A DNA stretch of 64,000 nucleotides from Parasponia andersonii (Eukaryota > Streptophyta > Magnoliopsida > Rosales > Cannabaceae). The translations under genes were made by a program, and so were the position numbers. The DNA is taken from contig JXTB01000088.1 in NCBI GenBank assembly GCA_002914805.1, positions 617,131-681,130 of the forward strand, in the 5' to 3' direction. Shown one piece after another: positions 24,080 through 38,400 of the stretch (positions are counted from its first letter, which is position 1; every line of letters begins with the position of its first letter). Under the pieces are notes generated by a model. That model worked only from the letters and a program-made list of their open reading frames with translations, had not been told where the DNA came from and searched no databases.

Positions 24080-25314
24080 TGCATGAACATTAAAATGTCA
24101 TGCAAAAAATCATTCGTTGCTTGGGAATGCCCTTCTTCTGTATTGGAGTCAAAGGTAGGAGTACGACTCAAAAATTCTCCCCTTAAAACTTTCAACCTAT
24201 AACATGAGAAAAGACACCATGATTGTAAGTGAAAGAGCCAAGAGGAAACAAGAAGAAGTCAGAAAATCATCCACTTGAGGATGAACCACATCCAAATGTC
24301 ACAAGAAATACATATGCATAAATGTTTAAAATTAATACTTGACGACAATGAGTATGTTATGTGTCTCAACTTTCTGACATACATAAACATAAATTGACAC
24401 TTGGTTTTATGGACACGAGCTCAGTATTAAGATTGAACTCATTATGGTCAAACTTCACTTTTTACATCTCTATTTTTTTTTTCTTTTTTATATCGAAATA
24501 CACTTGAGAGCAGTACTGATAGAGTGAGAAGCAATAAACTATGGAGAACAGGAGAAAAGGGAAGATGAACTGTATAACATGTCAACTACGCAGAACATAG
24601 CTTCATGTGTCGCATCATATGAAGAGATATATACGACGGATCAAAAATCATTTTCTGAATATTGTTAGAATTGTATAACTGAAGAATAAAGTTGCAGAAA
24701 AGATATTCAAATATGCATGCTTTTGAGTTAATAACAAGATATTCATACATATTGCAAATAAAGCTGAGGAGAAAACCACAACAATTTCAACGTTCAATGA
24801 ACTGTGTTCCCAACAATTAAAACGAAGCATATGCAAAAATGAATCACTCTGTTTACAACTGCAGCTTAAATATACATATATGCATATATAAAATATATAT
24901 ATAGACCTCCAGAACAACCACTGTATAAATAAAATACACAAAAATCAATCACAGTCCCACTGTTTCTCTTAAACCTTAATACTGTTACCATATCTCAAAT
25001 GCAATGCTAGTGAACTTGGTGCAAGCAAATAAAAGAGTAAAACCACATAAACGAAACAAGATTCTACAAAAACAAATAAAACCTAAACGAAATTTCTCGC
25101 GCAAACCACCCCCCCAAAAAAAAAATCCGCGAAAACATTGCTATGAAAAAAAAAAAAATCTAAACCAACTGACAGAAAATTCACGAGTCAAAATCCAAAA
25201 TTCTAATTCTAATACACAAAACCTTAATAACATACGAACCCGAATTATACTACAGAAACCATAGAATCAGTAAGGAAAATACAAAATCATAAATGGAAGC
25301 CATAGCCATGATAC

Positions 25315-25440
25315 CTACAGTGAAAAGTCAAAGCTTGGTAAAGAAGGGAGAGGCGTCGAGGGAGTGAGAAGCGAGCGGATCTGGTGATCGAAAATGGGGT
25401 TTAGGGTTACAGTCATAGAAGATGGAGAAGATTGATGAAG
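25315..25440 (-). other. NOT2: probable NOT2 5' UTR exon
   Basis: A pyrimidine-rich leader-like stretch (minus strand) ends at 25315 with CACTGTAG followed by GTATCA, a usable splice donor. It lies about 1.2 kb upstream of the exon with the MSGLLN start codon. That exon probably opens after an acceptor near 24141 (CCAATACAG, minus strand). No NOT2 coding sequence lies here. The left limit of transcription was not determined, so the upstream boundary is a guess. Confidence 0.5.
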
Positions 25441-25449
25441 AGAGTGAAG

Positions 25450-26297
25450 ATAGCAGGTATGAGAAGAGACAGGAGATCGAATATGAATTTTAGGTCAGAA
25501 GTTTCTTGGCATCGGAAATATTATCTCAACAATAGGAAAATTATACTAAAAAGGAAGGTACACGTTAGTGGAAATGAATCTGCCAATAGAAATGCAACTT
25601 GTATATTTTTGTACATTATGTTACCTTGAGAAAATTAATTTTTACTTCCCTTAAAAAAATGAAAATACACACCTTTGTTGTTTTTTTAAATAAAAATATT
25701 AAATTTTTTTTTTCTTATTTTGATGTTTTCAATTTTAATAAAATTGAAAAAGCATTTGGGTAACTTAATTTTTGTTTTTTAAAAAATAAGAAATAAAAAT
25801 CAATTTGGTAACAATTGTTTTCGTTTTTAAAAACGAAAATTTTTCAAAACAAAAAATGTGATATTCTAAATGTGATATTCTCTTTTTCTCTCTTTCTATA
25901 TTTGGTAGAAAGGAAAAATGGAGATTAAAATTTTGAATAAAAAATAGAAGAAAATTACAAATTTGAGTTTTTTTTATTGAAAATAAAAAAAAAAATTGAT
26001 TATTTGGTACAAATGAAAATAGGAGAGAAAATGATGGAGGTGCCCACACAATTTTTTCCTCCAAAAAATAAAAAGAAATTATAAAGAAAAAAGTTGTGCG
26101 TATATGAGTAAGTTAAATTATTAAAATACTATCGAATACTTAATTTTAAATAATAATTATAAAAAAAATAAAATAGTTATTTTAAATTAAATTAATTTTT
26201 TTCCAATATACCAAATAACTATGAAGGGAAAATATTATACTTTACATTCTACATATTTTTTTCTCTCTTATTTTTTCATTCCCTTTTATTTTATTTT

Positions 26298-26348
<51 letters not shown>

Positions 26349-27094
26349 TTGCTTTCTTGTCACTAGTCTCTCTTAATTTTCTCTTTTCTTATTATTTCCT
26401 ATCAATTTCTCTCCCTTCAATTTCATAGTCATCTTTTCTATTTCTCTCTCACAATTTTACAATCGCCTTGCTATTTTTAATCAATTTCACAATCATCATT
26501 CTCTCACGTTACTTTCTCTCTCGTTAATTTCTTATTCTCTCTAGTCACTCTCTCATCCTCTTCACTTTCTCTCTTAACAACTATTTTCTCCTACATTCTC
26601 TCTTCACTACCATAATCACAATAGTTAAGCAGTGATAGAAAAAGATGAGAGCATGGGTAGAGTCAAAAAAAATTTCTAGTGATTACATAACTTAATTAAG
26701 AAGAAAAAAAAATGATAAGAAAATAATACAAGGTATTTGATATATTATACATCAAAATATTGTGATTTCCATGCATTACAATTATTGCATACCTGTTTTT
26801 ATTCCTTGAAAATGTTCTATGATAAATTCGTTACTGATATTATTAAAAATATATTTCCAATAGGGTATGGAGAATCTAATTTTCTATTAAAATATATTTT
26901 CATAGCCATTTCTTAATAATAAAAAATGAATAAAAAGCTATTTAAATAGGTGCAAAAGCAAATAATATTCTTTTTTTTCTTGACTTAATTTCATAAAGTT
27001 ATAATACTTAAGAGTACATTTGGTATAGGATTCAAATCCTATTCTACAAATTCATAAACAACTTTTATATAGAAAATTGATAGAATAAATATCT
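25450..27094. other. intergenic, low-complexity, no gene seen
   Basis: Very AT-rich sequence with many A and T runs and a (CT)n microsatellite at about 26301-26346. That tract is followed by several hundred bases of CTCTCT-like pyrimidine-rich sequence. It should contain the NOT2 promoter at its left end. No protein-coding frame was recognised. Confidence 0.5.
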
Positions 27095-27434
27095 CTCTTC
27101 AGTAGTTACTAATTTTAATAATATATATTGCTCTAGTTACCAAAACCCAATCTATTTAGTGTTTACTAATTTCTCTAAATCATTTGTCAATTGCCAATTT
27201 GGTTACTTTTTCTAAAAAGAATAAATAAAATCTAATTTAGTAATCAGTTTCTAATAATTTACCAATTTTCTTACTAGTTTCCAAAATTGTGACTAGTTAC
27301 AACGATGTTAACAATTACAATATTGGTTACTAATTTAAAAGTAAAGAAAAAAGGAAAATAAAAAAGACAGACAAACAAACAAAATGACCAAATTAAACCT
27401 TAATTAATTTGGTTATTTATTAAAAGTTACTAAT
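27095..27434. repeat. left remnant of the GGTTACTAATTT-type tandem repeat
   Basis: The motifs GTTACTAATTT, AATTTGGTTAC and GACTAGTTAC recur irregularly here, as in the longer block at 49254-50070. The two blocks abut the two ends of the Athila element. They share the 5-bp CTAAT at the junctions (27430-27434 and 49254-49258), so they were one block before the insertion. Confidence 0.65.
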
Positions 27435-30400
27435 TGTTAACTCTATAAAAATATAATTATATGGTGTGTTTTTAGTCTTAGAATGATTGTTTTAAAGAAA
27501 TAAAAAGTCTCGTCTAGTTGTCTTTTCCTTGCTTTATTTTAATCTTTTTCGTTTTTGGTATCTAAGGTCTAACTTGATTATTATCTATTTCATTTTTCTT
27601 AATTTCTAGTAAAATTGCTGAATTCTTGACTTGAGTTTTGCAGAATCTTAAATGGTAGTCTTATAGAAAAAAAGTTAAACTTAAATCAAGGTTAGAATTA
27701 ATTTTGCTACAATAGTACACCAGAGCAGCATATCCTCTTTTCAGCTGGCATCTTTTTTGCATAGTTGGTTATGATAGCTAATATCAAATGCCAGCTAAGG
27801 GGAGCTAAAACTAAAGTGGTCCTCACTCATTCATTTGGTTGACATGTGTGCTAGAGTACCTCACCTATTTAAATATAAAAAGAAAAAGATGTACTGTAAG
27901 AGAGGAGTGTGGCAGCTGCATTAAGATAGAAATACGGAAAAGGAAAAAAAGAAACGAAGATTAATACAAAGAAGACAGGATGAATCACCATCATCCAGCT
28001 AGAATTTTTCTTACTTCTTTCAATCTTCTTTGTATTTAATTTTTTTTCTTTTCTTGAATTTTTCTATAATCAATGGAATATTTTGGGCTCTTGATTTTTG
28101 AGCCCAGAATATGAGCTAAGTTTCTGTAACGACTCGACTTTTTAGATCGTTAACTACTTACATTCTTAGCTTACTTATTTTTTTAAAAAATAGACATTAA
28201 AAATTCATGATAAATTTTTTTAATACTTTTATTTCTTTTTAAGAGATTTATATTCATAACTAACTATTTACTTAAATTTTAAAAACAAGTGAAATGTTTC
28301 TCGATGGTTAAGTAATCTTTATTTAAAATTGTTGATAAACTTTTTATTAGGGTGATTTAAATAATGCGCAACCATAAAGGGCTCTTAAGTAAGGAGTGAG
28401 GTTATATACGAACCACTTAAGTCCCAAGCTCTCCTTAGATAGTTTAGGTCTTTTTGACAAAACTCCTTGTGTTTTGCATTCATTTAAATCAAAATATTCT
28501 CTCTTTTAGATCTTTTGAAAAACATTCTTTCAAACTCTATTCAATCGAAATACATTTTTAAGTTCAATTTAATTTAAAAAAACATGTATTGTGAAATAAA
28601 ATGCCAAATTATAAGTATGTTTTAAACAACATTAAGCTTACATAATTAAAATCCTTTGTCACATAATACGAATATATGCGAAAGTAATTTTAATGACGGT
28701 ATTCCATTGCATGTGCCCGCATCCCCGCCTTGATTCTAGCTAACCTATCAATCAAATCAGAGATTTCCTTCTTTTGGTACCTATAGCATGGATACTTATA
28801 AAATATGAGTTTTTGCTCAGCAAGTACAATGTAATTCTCACAAAATATTTTACTTATAAACAAATAATCTTTTATGAAAGTCCAATTATGTTGTTTTATG
28901 AAATCATTATTTTATGTTTTATTATAAGATATTGTATCATGATTTTATCTCATTCTTTATCACAAAGTGTTTTGTCTTCCTTATGGCCCCTGGTGTACGT
29001 ACCAAGTGCACACTACCGAATGGGAAACTAGGGGAGCGACCTAACTGAAAACATTCACAATCATAGTCCTCAGGAATTCTCGCTTAGTGGAGGTTGGTTT
29101 TATTTTCTCTCGGATATCCTCACCTAGTGGAGGTTGGTACGACACCTTTAAATTCTTTATCTTACTTAGTATTCTCTTAATATGAATGGGTATATTTCAA
29201 CAATAAACCCAAACTTATATTCCATTATCATAGCATTTCCTTTGTTAAAGTATGCTAAAGTATTTTTACATTATAATATTGTAAAGTAAGTATACGTCAT
29301 TTTTATAGCATAGGAAATGTATCTTTATAAGCATACATTATACATAGGCAATACAATAATAATATAAAGACAAGTTAAAACATGAAATAATTTCAAACAT
29401 ATCATATTGTAAACATGAAATATTTTCAAATCATCCATGCCATAGGTGAAATTGTACTTACCTCGTAATATGATTGTCCTAGTTCTACTCGTTAATTATG
29501 TACGTCTAGGTCGAAGTTTTGCCATGATGTATATATACTCTATTTATTAGAGTAATTTAAAGTTGTCTTATACTTTTTCTAAAAAAAGCTTCTAATTACT
29601 TAGGACGACTAAATTTTTAAGACTCAGTCTTAATCAAACATAAAACTTCACATTTGAGTAATAATGTCATGTTATATTCATTGGCTAATTTATACTTTCT
29701 ACTTAGATGGATGCGATTTAATTCTCCTTGACCTTTATCATGGTGGTCTTTTTAATTTATCAATAATTTGGTTGTTGATTTGATTAATATCATCCTAAAT
29801 TAGTTAAGTTTCCTTAGTTATATTTATTTTCATCAAATACTTTGAATTATTCTTGATTAATTTCTTTATTCATAGTTAAGGGTTATAATATGATAAGTGA
29901 GTCAAACACACTAACGGCTACACATATTTAAAATCTAAAATCATACTTGGACTAAATATTATTAGGTATTGATTGTACTTTTTAGGCTCATAATTAAACT
30001 TATGCTAAATACAATTAAAGGCATACATTATTTATTTCTTATAATTGATTTCATGTCTTAAATTTAAGTAAATCTTATCTTATCCCAATTAGAGGTCTAA
30101 AATAAAATTTTCTATTTATTCTTATACCAAATTTTAAACCCAAAATTTCAAGTTTTATAATGTATATTTTTTCCTATAATCTTAGATTTCTAACATTTAT
30201 GCCTTCCAATGGTAAATCAATTTATAGCTTATCTTTTTGTTACAGATTCTTCCTTTATTTATTTTTACACTTTAATATGGTTTTAAAATAGCTTAAAATA
30301 TCTTTCTCACATATTTGACCCATATATTGTCAAAATTATACTTTTGACCAAATACTCAAAGTTTTGACATTTCAGTCCTTTCAACTTTTGAGCAAACATC

Positions 30401-32653
30401 TTTAATTTTTGGAAAGCATTTTTAATGGGTAAAAATTTGTTCATAAGGATCTAAGTATAAATTATTAAGTTTGGTTCATTTTCATGAACATTTTATTTTA
30501 GGGTCTTACACTTAAAAATCTTCTACTTTTGTGTTTAGTTATTTTGATTTTACTATTATTATTATTATTATTTAGCCTTTATTATTATGAAGTATTCATA
30601 TTTAGAGGCTTAAGAAATCAACAAAATAAGTCTAAACGTAATACAAATTATATAACATCTAAAGTAGATCAAATATGTTATTACCCATTTATTCTTTTAT
30701 GGAATCTATTTAAACACATAACAAGCAAAGTGAGATAATATTTACCTTCCAAGTTTGAATCTTCTTTCTTACGTCTCCACCACAAAACTAGGTGCTCTCT
30801 TTTTTAATTATAATTCTTAATTTCTATAGTCGATGGGTAAAATATAATAGCTCTTGTAGATTTGAAAGAAACTAAGGTAGAAAGAGATTTTTTTTTTTTT
30901 AGAAAGGATAATTGGAAAAATGAAGATAGTTTTGGCTAAGTAATTAAAAAGTTAAGTATGAATTTGCAATTACCAAATGAATGATCTATTTATAAGTCAT
31001 CCATAGAAGGTATCCAATACAACATACTTTCATATTCTATGAAATAATCTAAGCACCATTATTACTAATTTATCAATATATCTTCTTTTCCTACTCCATT
31101 ACGTTATCTTTACTTTATTTTTCACTCATCCATTACATTTGTCTCTAATCTTTCTTCTTTTTCAATTATTTGGAATCTAATACCACTAGCTCCCAAAGAA
31201 AGTCTCTACTATATTAATATTTTTCATACCTTTTGAATTATTTGGGAGACAAAAGCTATTAATTAGTTTCGTCTATGTCTTTCACTTTGAATTATGGCTA
31301 CTAATTTCTAAAGAATATTTTCATTATCAATTTTCTTTTTCCTATTTTTTGAATTATTTTAGAAACAAAAAGTTATCAATTAGTTTTATCTGTATTGTCC
31401 TTTTTTAGAATTACTCACTAATTTTATCCCTTTCCTTTTCTATTCTACTAATTTAAAGTTATTACCTCTCTAAGATAAAACTTCACTACTGTTTATCTTT
31501 TTCTACAACTTATTTTCTACCCTTAGATTGATTTGTCTTCTTAATTCTTTGTATACTTAAATCTTAGCCATTCAAATTATGGCATGGTACTATTTCAGTG
31601 TAACCATTAACTTTAGGTTATAAAATGTAACAATTTTTAATGCGACATAAGCATGTCACATTCTTAATTAGGTTATATTGATATACATAATATAATCTTT
31701 GTAGAATCAATTTATTATTAAAGAAAACTAACTTAGAATTTCTAAGTTAAACAAGGAATAACTATGGTTTTCTCACATAATAAAATTTAATATTAAAATA
31801 ATACTGCACACATAATTTCAAGTATTTGCGAACATAAACTTATTAAAATTCGATACTAAGTTTATTAATAATAATTCTACTAAGATTGCTAGTCTAGGGA
31901 TTCCTAAGGGGTTATAGTTTCCTTTAGCTGGGGTTATGACGAATCTAAGGTTATAATGGTAGCTTAAATGTTATTTTGATGTTTATGGCAATTTTTTTTT
32001 GTTTATTCAAGTGAGCTTGATTGTTAATTCCTTTTATTATTTAGCCACCAATATTTAGGATAAATAAATTAAGATTAATTCTGTAAAGGTTAATCTTATT
32101 AGATCTAGCTTGAATGATGCATATTTCAAGTATCTCTTTAGTATATATATGAATTAGTAACTGTATAGGAATATATTATTACCGTATATAACCCATAAAA
32201 ATTGATATTATAAATGGTATTTTGAGAACTAGTTCAGTATAGGAATATATTAAACCTGATTTGAAGAACTCTAAACATAACAAATTCAGAAGATTATTAT
32301 GTGTAGCTTGAATTTTCGGTTACTGAAGTAATTTTGCCATATCATTGCTATAACATTTATAGTCAAATTTACAACCGAGGAGGATTTAGTAATCCTAACT
32401 TAATACCACCATTGATTTACAATCTTTTGATTAGATTGTGCTATTTTCTGCTTATTATTTGCATTTCTATTTACTTCAGTCAGTTTTTACTATTTTATTA
32501 CAAATTTTCATTTCTCATTCCTTAAACTAGCTTATTTGAATTTAGTTTCTACAAATAACTTAGTAATCAGTCCCCGTAGAGATGATATTCAGCTCATTAC
32601 TATATTACTTATTTGGCATGTATACTTACATAGCAATTATAAAATCTACAATA
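27435..32653 (+). repeat. left (5') LTR of the Athila-type element, interrupted
   Basis: It matches the right LTR from 27435 to about 28124 and again from about 31917 to 32653. Between these lies a 3.8-kb insertion. Without the insertion it is about 1.42 kb long, against 1.37 kb for the right LTR. It ends just before the primer-binding site. Confidence 0.9.
28125..31916 (-). mobile_element. probable solo LTR (3.8 kb) inside the Athila left LTR
   Basis: This 3792-bp block is absent from the other Athila LTR. It is flanked by the perfect 5-bp duplication GTTTC (28120-28124 and 31917-31921). Its ends are TGTAAC and, on the far side, GTTATA, a decayed GTTACA. The only promoter-like signal is a minus-strand TATAAATA near 30990, which suggests minus orientation. 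There is no coding region, so it is most likely a solo LTR left by recombination between two LTRs. The length is large but within the range of plant Ty3/gypsy LTRs. Confidence 0.7.
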
Positions 32654-33074
32654 AGTTGTTGGCACTATTGCTGGGGATTGAAATCACTAGAGTTATTTGT
32701 ACAAGCTATTTTATTTTTCTTGCCTTTCTTTTTCTTTATTTGTTTGAGTGGTTATGCTTGCAAGCGCTTATACTCTTTATATGAATAAGCAGTGAGATCA
32801 AGAGTTGGTGCCCTTAGATCCTGAGATTAAAATAACATTTCGAGTAAAAAGAAGGGAGCAACAATAAGGTTTAGCTAGTGTAGAATGAATAGCTGAAGCG
32901 GCTGGTGCTAATAACACTGTAGCAATTGCAGATGACAGGGATAGAGCAATAAGAAACTGTGTTGATCCTATACTCAATGGGCTGAATCTTGGTATTGTGA
33001 GGCCTGAAATATAAACAACTCAGTTTGAATTATAGCCGATTATGTTTTAAATGCTCCAAAATGTGGGGCAATTC

Positions 33075-35407
33075 TGTAAAATCCTAAATTTTGTAAGGGT
33101 AATTAAGTAATTTTACTTCAGAGGTATTTTGGTAATTTTGTATTTTTAGATTAATTAAATAAAAAATTGGAAATAAATTATTGGTGTTGAATCTAGACAA
33201 GATAAAGTCTAGGTTCCATTTGAGGCAAAAGTGAAAAAGAAATTTCAAATCGGGGACAAAAGTGTAATTAAAGAGGGACTAAAGTGAAAGAATCTTTTAA
33301 AATTGTGGCCAAAGTGGAATTTCATAAACTTATTTTTCAGTCGAATCAGATTGCGCCACGTGTCCCACTGCTACAGTTTTTGAAAAATTGCATAAAAACC
33401 CCCCTTTCTTCTTCTCCTCCACGTGAACCCCCGAAATCCCCCCCTGTCACTGCTCATCCAAGCCTCCACCGGCCGCCGCCGTGCCAGACGTGCCCGCCCG
33501 CCGTGACAAGAAGATGCCGACGAACCACTGCCGGGTACTGCCGCTGTGAACCGCCGCCTCTCGCCAGAGAAATCGCAATTCGCGCCACCGGATCAGTTTT
33601 TCATCCGCCGTCCAACGTCCGATCACCGCACCACCCCTACCCTTGGATTCGTCTCGACTCTAGCTTTGATTTCCGTCCACTCTCAGCCTCCAACTCGGCT
33701 CTGGTGAGAAGTTGACTACTGTAGCAATATTTTAATATATAATTTTGTGGTATTTTCATAATTGGTTTTGAAATTGAGTTTTCGATCGGACCGTTAGATT
33801 TTAAAACTGATATCATTTTTGGAATTTACGTTAAAAATGGTAAAAAAATGAGATATATATTGACTATGTTCTGAAACGGGCTCGAAAAATGAGATAAGAC
33901 GGCTCATATTTGCCTCGATTTGCGTGTCGTGGGTCCCGCATCCAAATTTGACAAATTATATGTCTAACCTAGGGTTTTTGGGTACTCTGAATTCAGTGGT
34001 GAAGTTTGTTTCATGATTTGAAGCTCCGTTTGAAAATCAAGTTTTCAAACCAAGGAAGTAAAGTTTCGAAAACGACGTCTGCTCTTCCAAACCACACCTA
34101 AATGACGCCAAACTTTCTCCATAGCCTTGTAATGCTAGTTGGATGCTCGATAGAGCTAGGGATTCGATTAATTGATTCTAAAATTAATTTAATTTATGAA
34201 TTTTATATATTTTTAATAAATATAGAATTTCGTGAAAAAATTTATAAAAATTGTGTTTATGTCCATTTTTTATTTGAATTGAGATATAAACTGCCTGGAA
34301 AATACGTCACATTGGTTAGCATATCATATATATTGTTTTGGATTGATTTGTGCAGGAAATTGGATTTTTGGGTTTTGATAGAAAATAGCTATTGTAATGC
34401 CGAAATTTTTAGAAAATCTAAAATGGTTTGAGAACTTAGTTTTGAGGACTGGAAGTGATTTGATTAAAGAATACTGCATGGTTATTTTGAGATTCTGTGG
34501 AAATGATGCATATCCTTATTATGTCATTTATAAAACATTTGTATGTATTCACACATTTACGATGCCCTACATTGGGTGATTGGACTTACGATGCCCTCAT
34601 TGGGTGATCGGACATACGATGTCCTACATCGGGTGATCGGACTTACGATGCCCCATATCGGATGATTGGACTTACGGCGCCTCTTTAGGTGGCTTAGACT
34701 TATGAGTGATCCATTAGGATACTTCGGAAATCATGATTGCATACATGGATATATGTTGGCTTGAATGGATATGTACTGGTTTTGATGAATGTTACAATGG
34801 TTTGAAATGTTTGACCATTGGACTATGACTTCTACTTGAGTTTTGTGAACTGTTTTGAATGGAATACTGACCATGCAGGACCTTCAACATGAGTATATTT
34901 TATATATATGTAGGAACTTGTAATTGATTCTCTACTGGGCATTAGCTCACCCATTTCTTCCCTTCAGGTGGCACTCAGTGTAATTTGGATCAGAAGAGAT
35001 AAATCGAGGCATTTGCAGAACAACTAGTTTATTTATATTTTGATAATTTCCTACGAGACTTATAAAATATTTAAATTTGAATAGGAATTTGGATTTCATT
35101 AAACTTTATAAATTAGAATATGAAATCTAGATATGGTTTTTATTACTTAAGTCTGAGTTTGAGTGTGAGATGATTTGTGATATACAACTATTAAAACAAT
35201 TGTTTTGTTTACGGTCTATGTTCAATGAGTGACACATAACTGTGAGATTTTATTATCATTTAAATTTTTGTTGAGGCCAGTTTTGAAAGGTTAGAGTCTT
35301 CGGGGCAAAAATTTTGAACGAATTGAGTCTTTTTATTTAGTTATTTTTGGTATTTCTAATTTATGAAATACCCATTCTACCATTGACCCCGGCCTCGGGT
35401 TATGACA
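33075..35407 (+). repeat. LTR of the nested chromovirus
   Basis: 2333 bp, from TGTAAAATCC to GGGTTATGACA, followed 7 bases later by the tRNA-Met primer-binding site. A GC-rich, proline-codon-rich stretch at 33400-33710 lies inside. It gives a long open frame by chance and is not a gene. Confidence 0.82.
34556..34672 (+). repeat. about 30-bp tandem repeat x 4 in the chromovirus LTR
   Basis: Four copies of a unit close to CTTACGATGCCCTACATTGG plus GTGATTGGA, with small differences. They lie within the LTR. Confidence 0.85.
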
Positions 35408-38400
35408 GAAAATTTGGTATCAGAGCCAGGTTTTAAATTTAAAATACTCGGGGTGTGTCACTCATTAAACTGGATTAGACATTTCTTTTTACATAAGTCG
35501 TGCAAAATCATCATCTTACTAATACGTTGGACATATTGAAATATAAATCAACAAAATGCCTCTAAGAAAAAGAGTGTCTCAACCTGAGAGAGAACAAGAT
35601 GTTCCTCTACAGCAAGACTCTCCTGCTTTAATATTGTTGATGCTCTCTAACAAGCTATGCAGAGGATACCTGGTCTTATGACAAGGCCGACTGCTGAAAA
35701 TGACTGATCTATAAGCTTCAGGGATTTTACTAAGCTGAACCACCAAAATTTTATGGTGAACATGATCCCGCAACTACACTGAGATGGCTTAGGGAAGTTC
35801 AGAAGAAATTTGATACCTTGGCAGTACCAGCAGAGTTTAGAGTGGGCTTTGCAATGTACTTGCTTCAGGATACTGCTGATCATTGGTGGAATACTATTAA
35901 GTTGACTCATGACACCACCACTATGACTTGGGAATAGTTTGATGAACTGTTCAGAGGACAGTATGCCAATGACGACCATGTTAATGAAATGTTGAAACAG
36001 TACAATATCTTGCGACAAGGTAGTATAACTATTGATGAATACTAGATGACTGAATTAAGGGAATAACTAGATGACCTATTGTCAAAAGGGTTCATCAGGA
36101 GTAGTACCTCACCTTGGGGTACTCCGGTTCTCTTTGCCAAGAAGGCTAATGGTACAATAAGACTTTGTGTAGACTACAGAAAGCTAAACCAGCTTACAAT
36201 AAAGAACAAATATCCTTTGCCAATAATTGACGAGTTGTTTGACCAACTCGGTGGATCCAAATTCTTTTCAAAGATAGACCTGAGATTTGGTTATTACCAA
36301 CTGAAGATTCATAAAGAAGACATACCAAAAACTATATTCAGGACTCGATATGGTCATTTCGAGTTATGCCTTTCGGATTGACGAATGCACCTACAACATT
36401 CATGGACCTTATGAACAGAATCTTCAGGCCTTATTTGGATAGATTCATGGTTATGTTTATTGACGACATTTTGATTTATTCTAAGACTCGGAAAGAACAT
36501 GCTGAACATTTAAAGACCGTGCTTCAGACTTTGAGAGATCATCAGTTATATGCTGAGAGATCAAAATGTGATTTCTGGATGACAGAAGTTAAATTCTTGG
36601 GCCATGTGATTTCTCAAAATGGTATCTCAGTTGATCCATCTAAGATAGAGTCTATTCTTGGATGGGAAAGACCGAGAAATATTACTAAGGTACGGAGTTT
36701 CATTGGTCTAACTGGTTATTATCGTCATTTTGTAGAAAACTTCTCGAGTATTGCTTTGCCTTTAACCAAGTTAACGAGGAAAGATGTCAAGTTTACCTAG
36801 AATGATGAGTGTGAGACATCATTCATGAAATTGAAGGAAAAACTGACAACCACACCTATTCTGATTATCTTTGATAGTAGTGAACCATATATGGTGTACA
36901 CAGACGTTTCTGGTCTGGGATTGGGATGTGTTTTAATGCAAAATGGCCGGGTTGTAGCTTATGCTTCTCGTCAATTGAAATCCCATGAAAAGAATTATTC
37001 TCCTCATGATCTAGAATTGGCAGTTGTAATATTTACTCTCAAGATCTGGAGATGTTACTTGTATGGTGTTAAGTTTGATATTTACTCCGATCACAAGAGT
37101 TTGAAATATCTCTTCAGTCAACGAGACTTGAATTTGAGACAGAGGAGATAAATTGAATATATGGAGGATTATGATTTCAATCTTCAGTATCATCCCGGAA
37201 AGGCAAATGTGGTAGCAGATGCCTTGAGCCGTAAATCTCATGGTATACTTGCTTCTTTGATACTTGAAGAGTGGGAAAATTCAGTCACTATTGGTGATTA
37301 TAATTTGGAGTATTCTGAGTGAAATAATATTGCTTGTGTTAGCAATATAGTGGCTACTCCTTCACTTCTTCAGATGGCTCAACAAAGTCAATGGCAAGAT
37401 CAAGAATTAAAGAAAATTTGGAACCAACTTCAGAATGGTGAACAACTAGATAGTTGGAGTACTAATAGAGAAGGATTTGTACTATTTAATGGAAAGTTAG
37501 CTGTAGTTAATAATCCATACCTTCGAGAGACTATCTTGACTGAAGCTCACAAATCTAAGTTTGCAATATATCCCAGTAGTACTAAGATGTACCATGACTT
37601 AAAGAGATAGTATTGGTAGAAAAGCATGAAACGAGATGTAGTTACTTTTGTGGCTAAGTATATAATCTATCAGCAAGTAAAAGTAGAACATCAAAGGCCA
37701 GCTGGATTACTTCAGCCATTGCTTATTCCAGAATGGAAATAGGATAAGATCACTATGGATTTCATAACAGGATTGCCGAGAACTCAAAGGAAAAATGATG
37801 CAATTTGGGTAATTGTTGATCGAATGACAAAAACTGCTCATTTTACACCGATTCGAATTGATTTTTCTCTCAACAGACTTAGTCGTCTTTATATGGATCA
37901 CATTGTTCGTTTACATGGAGTGCCTTCCAACATAATTTTTGATAGAGATCCAAGATTTATATCTAAGTTCTGGAGAGCTTTACAGAAAGCTTTGGGAATA
38001 GAACTAAATTTTAGTACAACTCATCACCCACAGACAGATGGCCAATCTGAGAGAACAATTCAAACTCTAGAGGATTTGCTTCGCTCATGTATACTGGACT
38101 TTGGTGGAAGCTAGGATGATCATTTGTCGTTAGTAGAATTTGCATACAACAACAGCTACCAAACCAGTTTGGGTATTGCTCCATATGAGGTATTATATGG
38201 TAGACCATGTAGGTCACCCTTGTGTTGGGCTGACACAGAGGAGCGAGTTACTCTTGGGCCAGAATTGATACAAGATACTACTGATAAGATCAACATGATA
38301 AGAGAAAGACTTAAGGTTGTTCGGAGTTGTCAAAAGAGTTATGCGGATCTCTTGAGATGAGAAGTAGAGTTTGACGTTAGTGACCAAGTGTTTCTAAAAG

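Noticed and set aside
25004-25264. Lysine-rich 86-codon frame upstream of NOT2
   Set aside because: The Lys and Asn content simply reflects A-rich DNA. It lies in the NOT2 first intron on the opposite strand.
30488-30511. An LTR-like end (GGGTCTTACA) that would make the inserted LTR only 2.4 kb
   Set aside because: The promoter-like TATA signal and the matching GTTTC duplication both place the true end at 31916.
33284-33715. A 143-codon proline-rich open frame that looks like a GC-rich gene start
   Set aside because: It lies wholly inside the nested chromovirus LTR, whose relative at 44338-46513 has a comparable GC-rich zone. It resembles no known protein.
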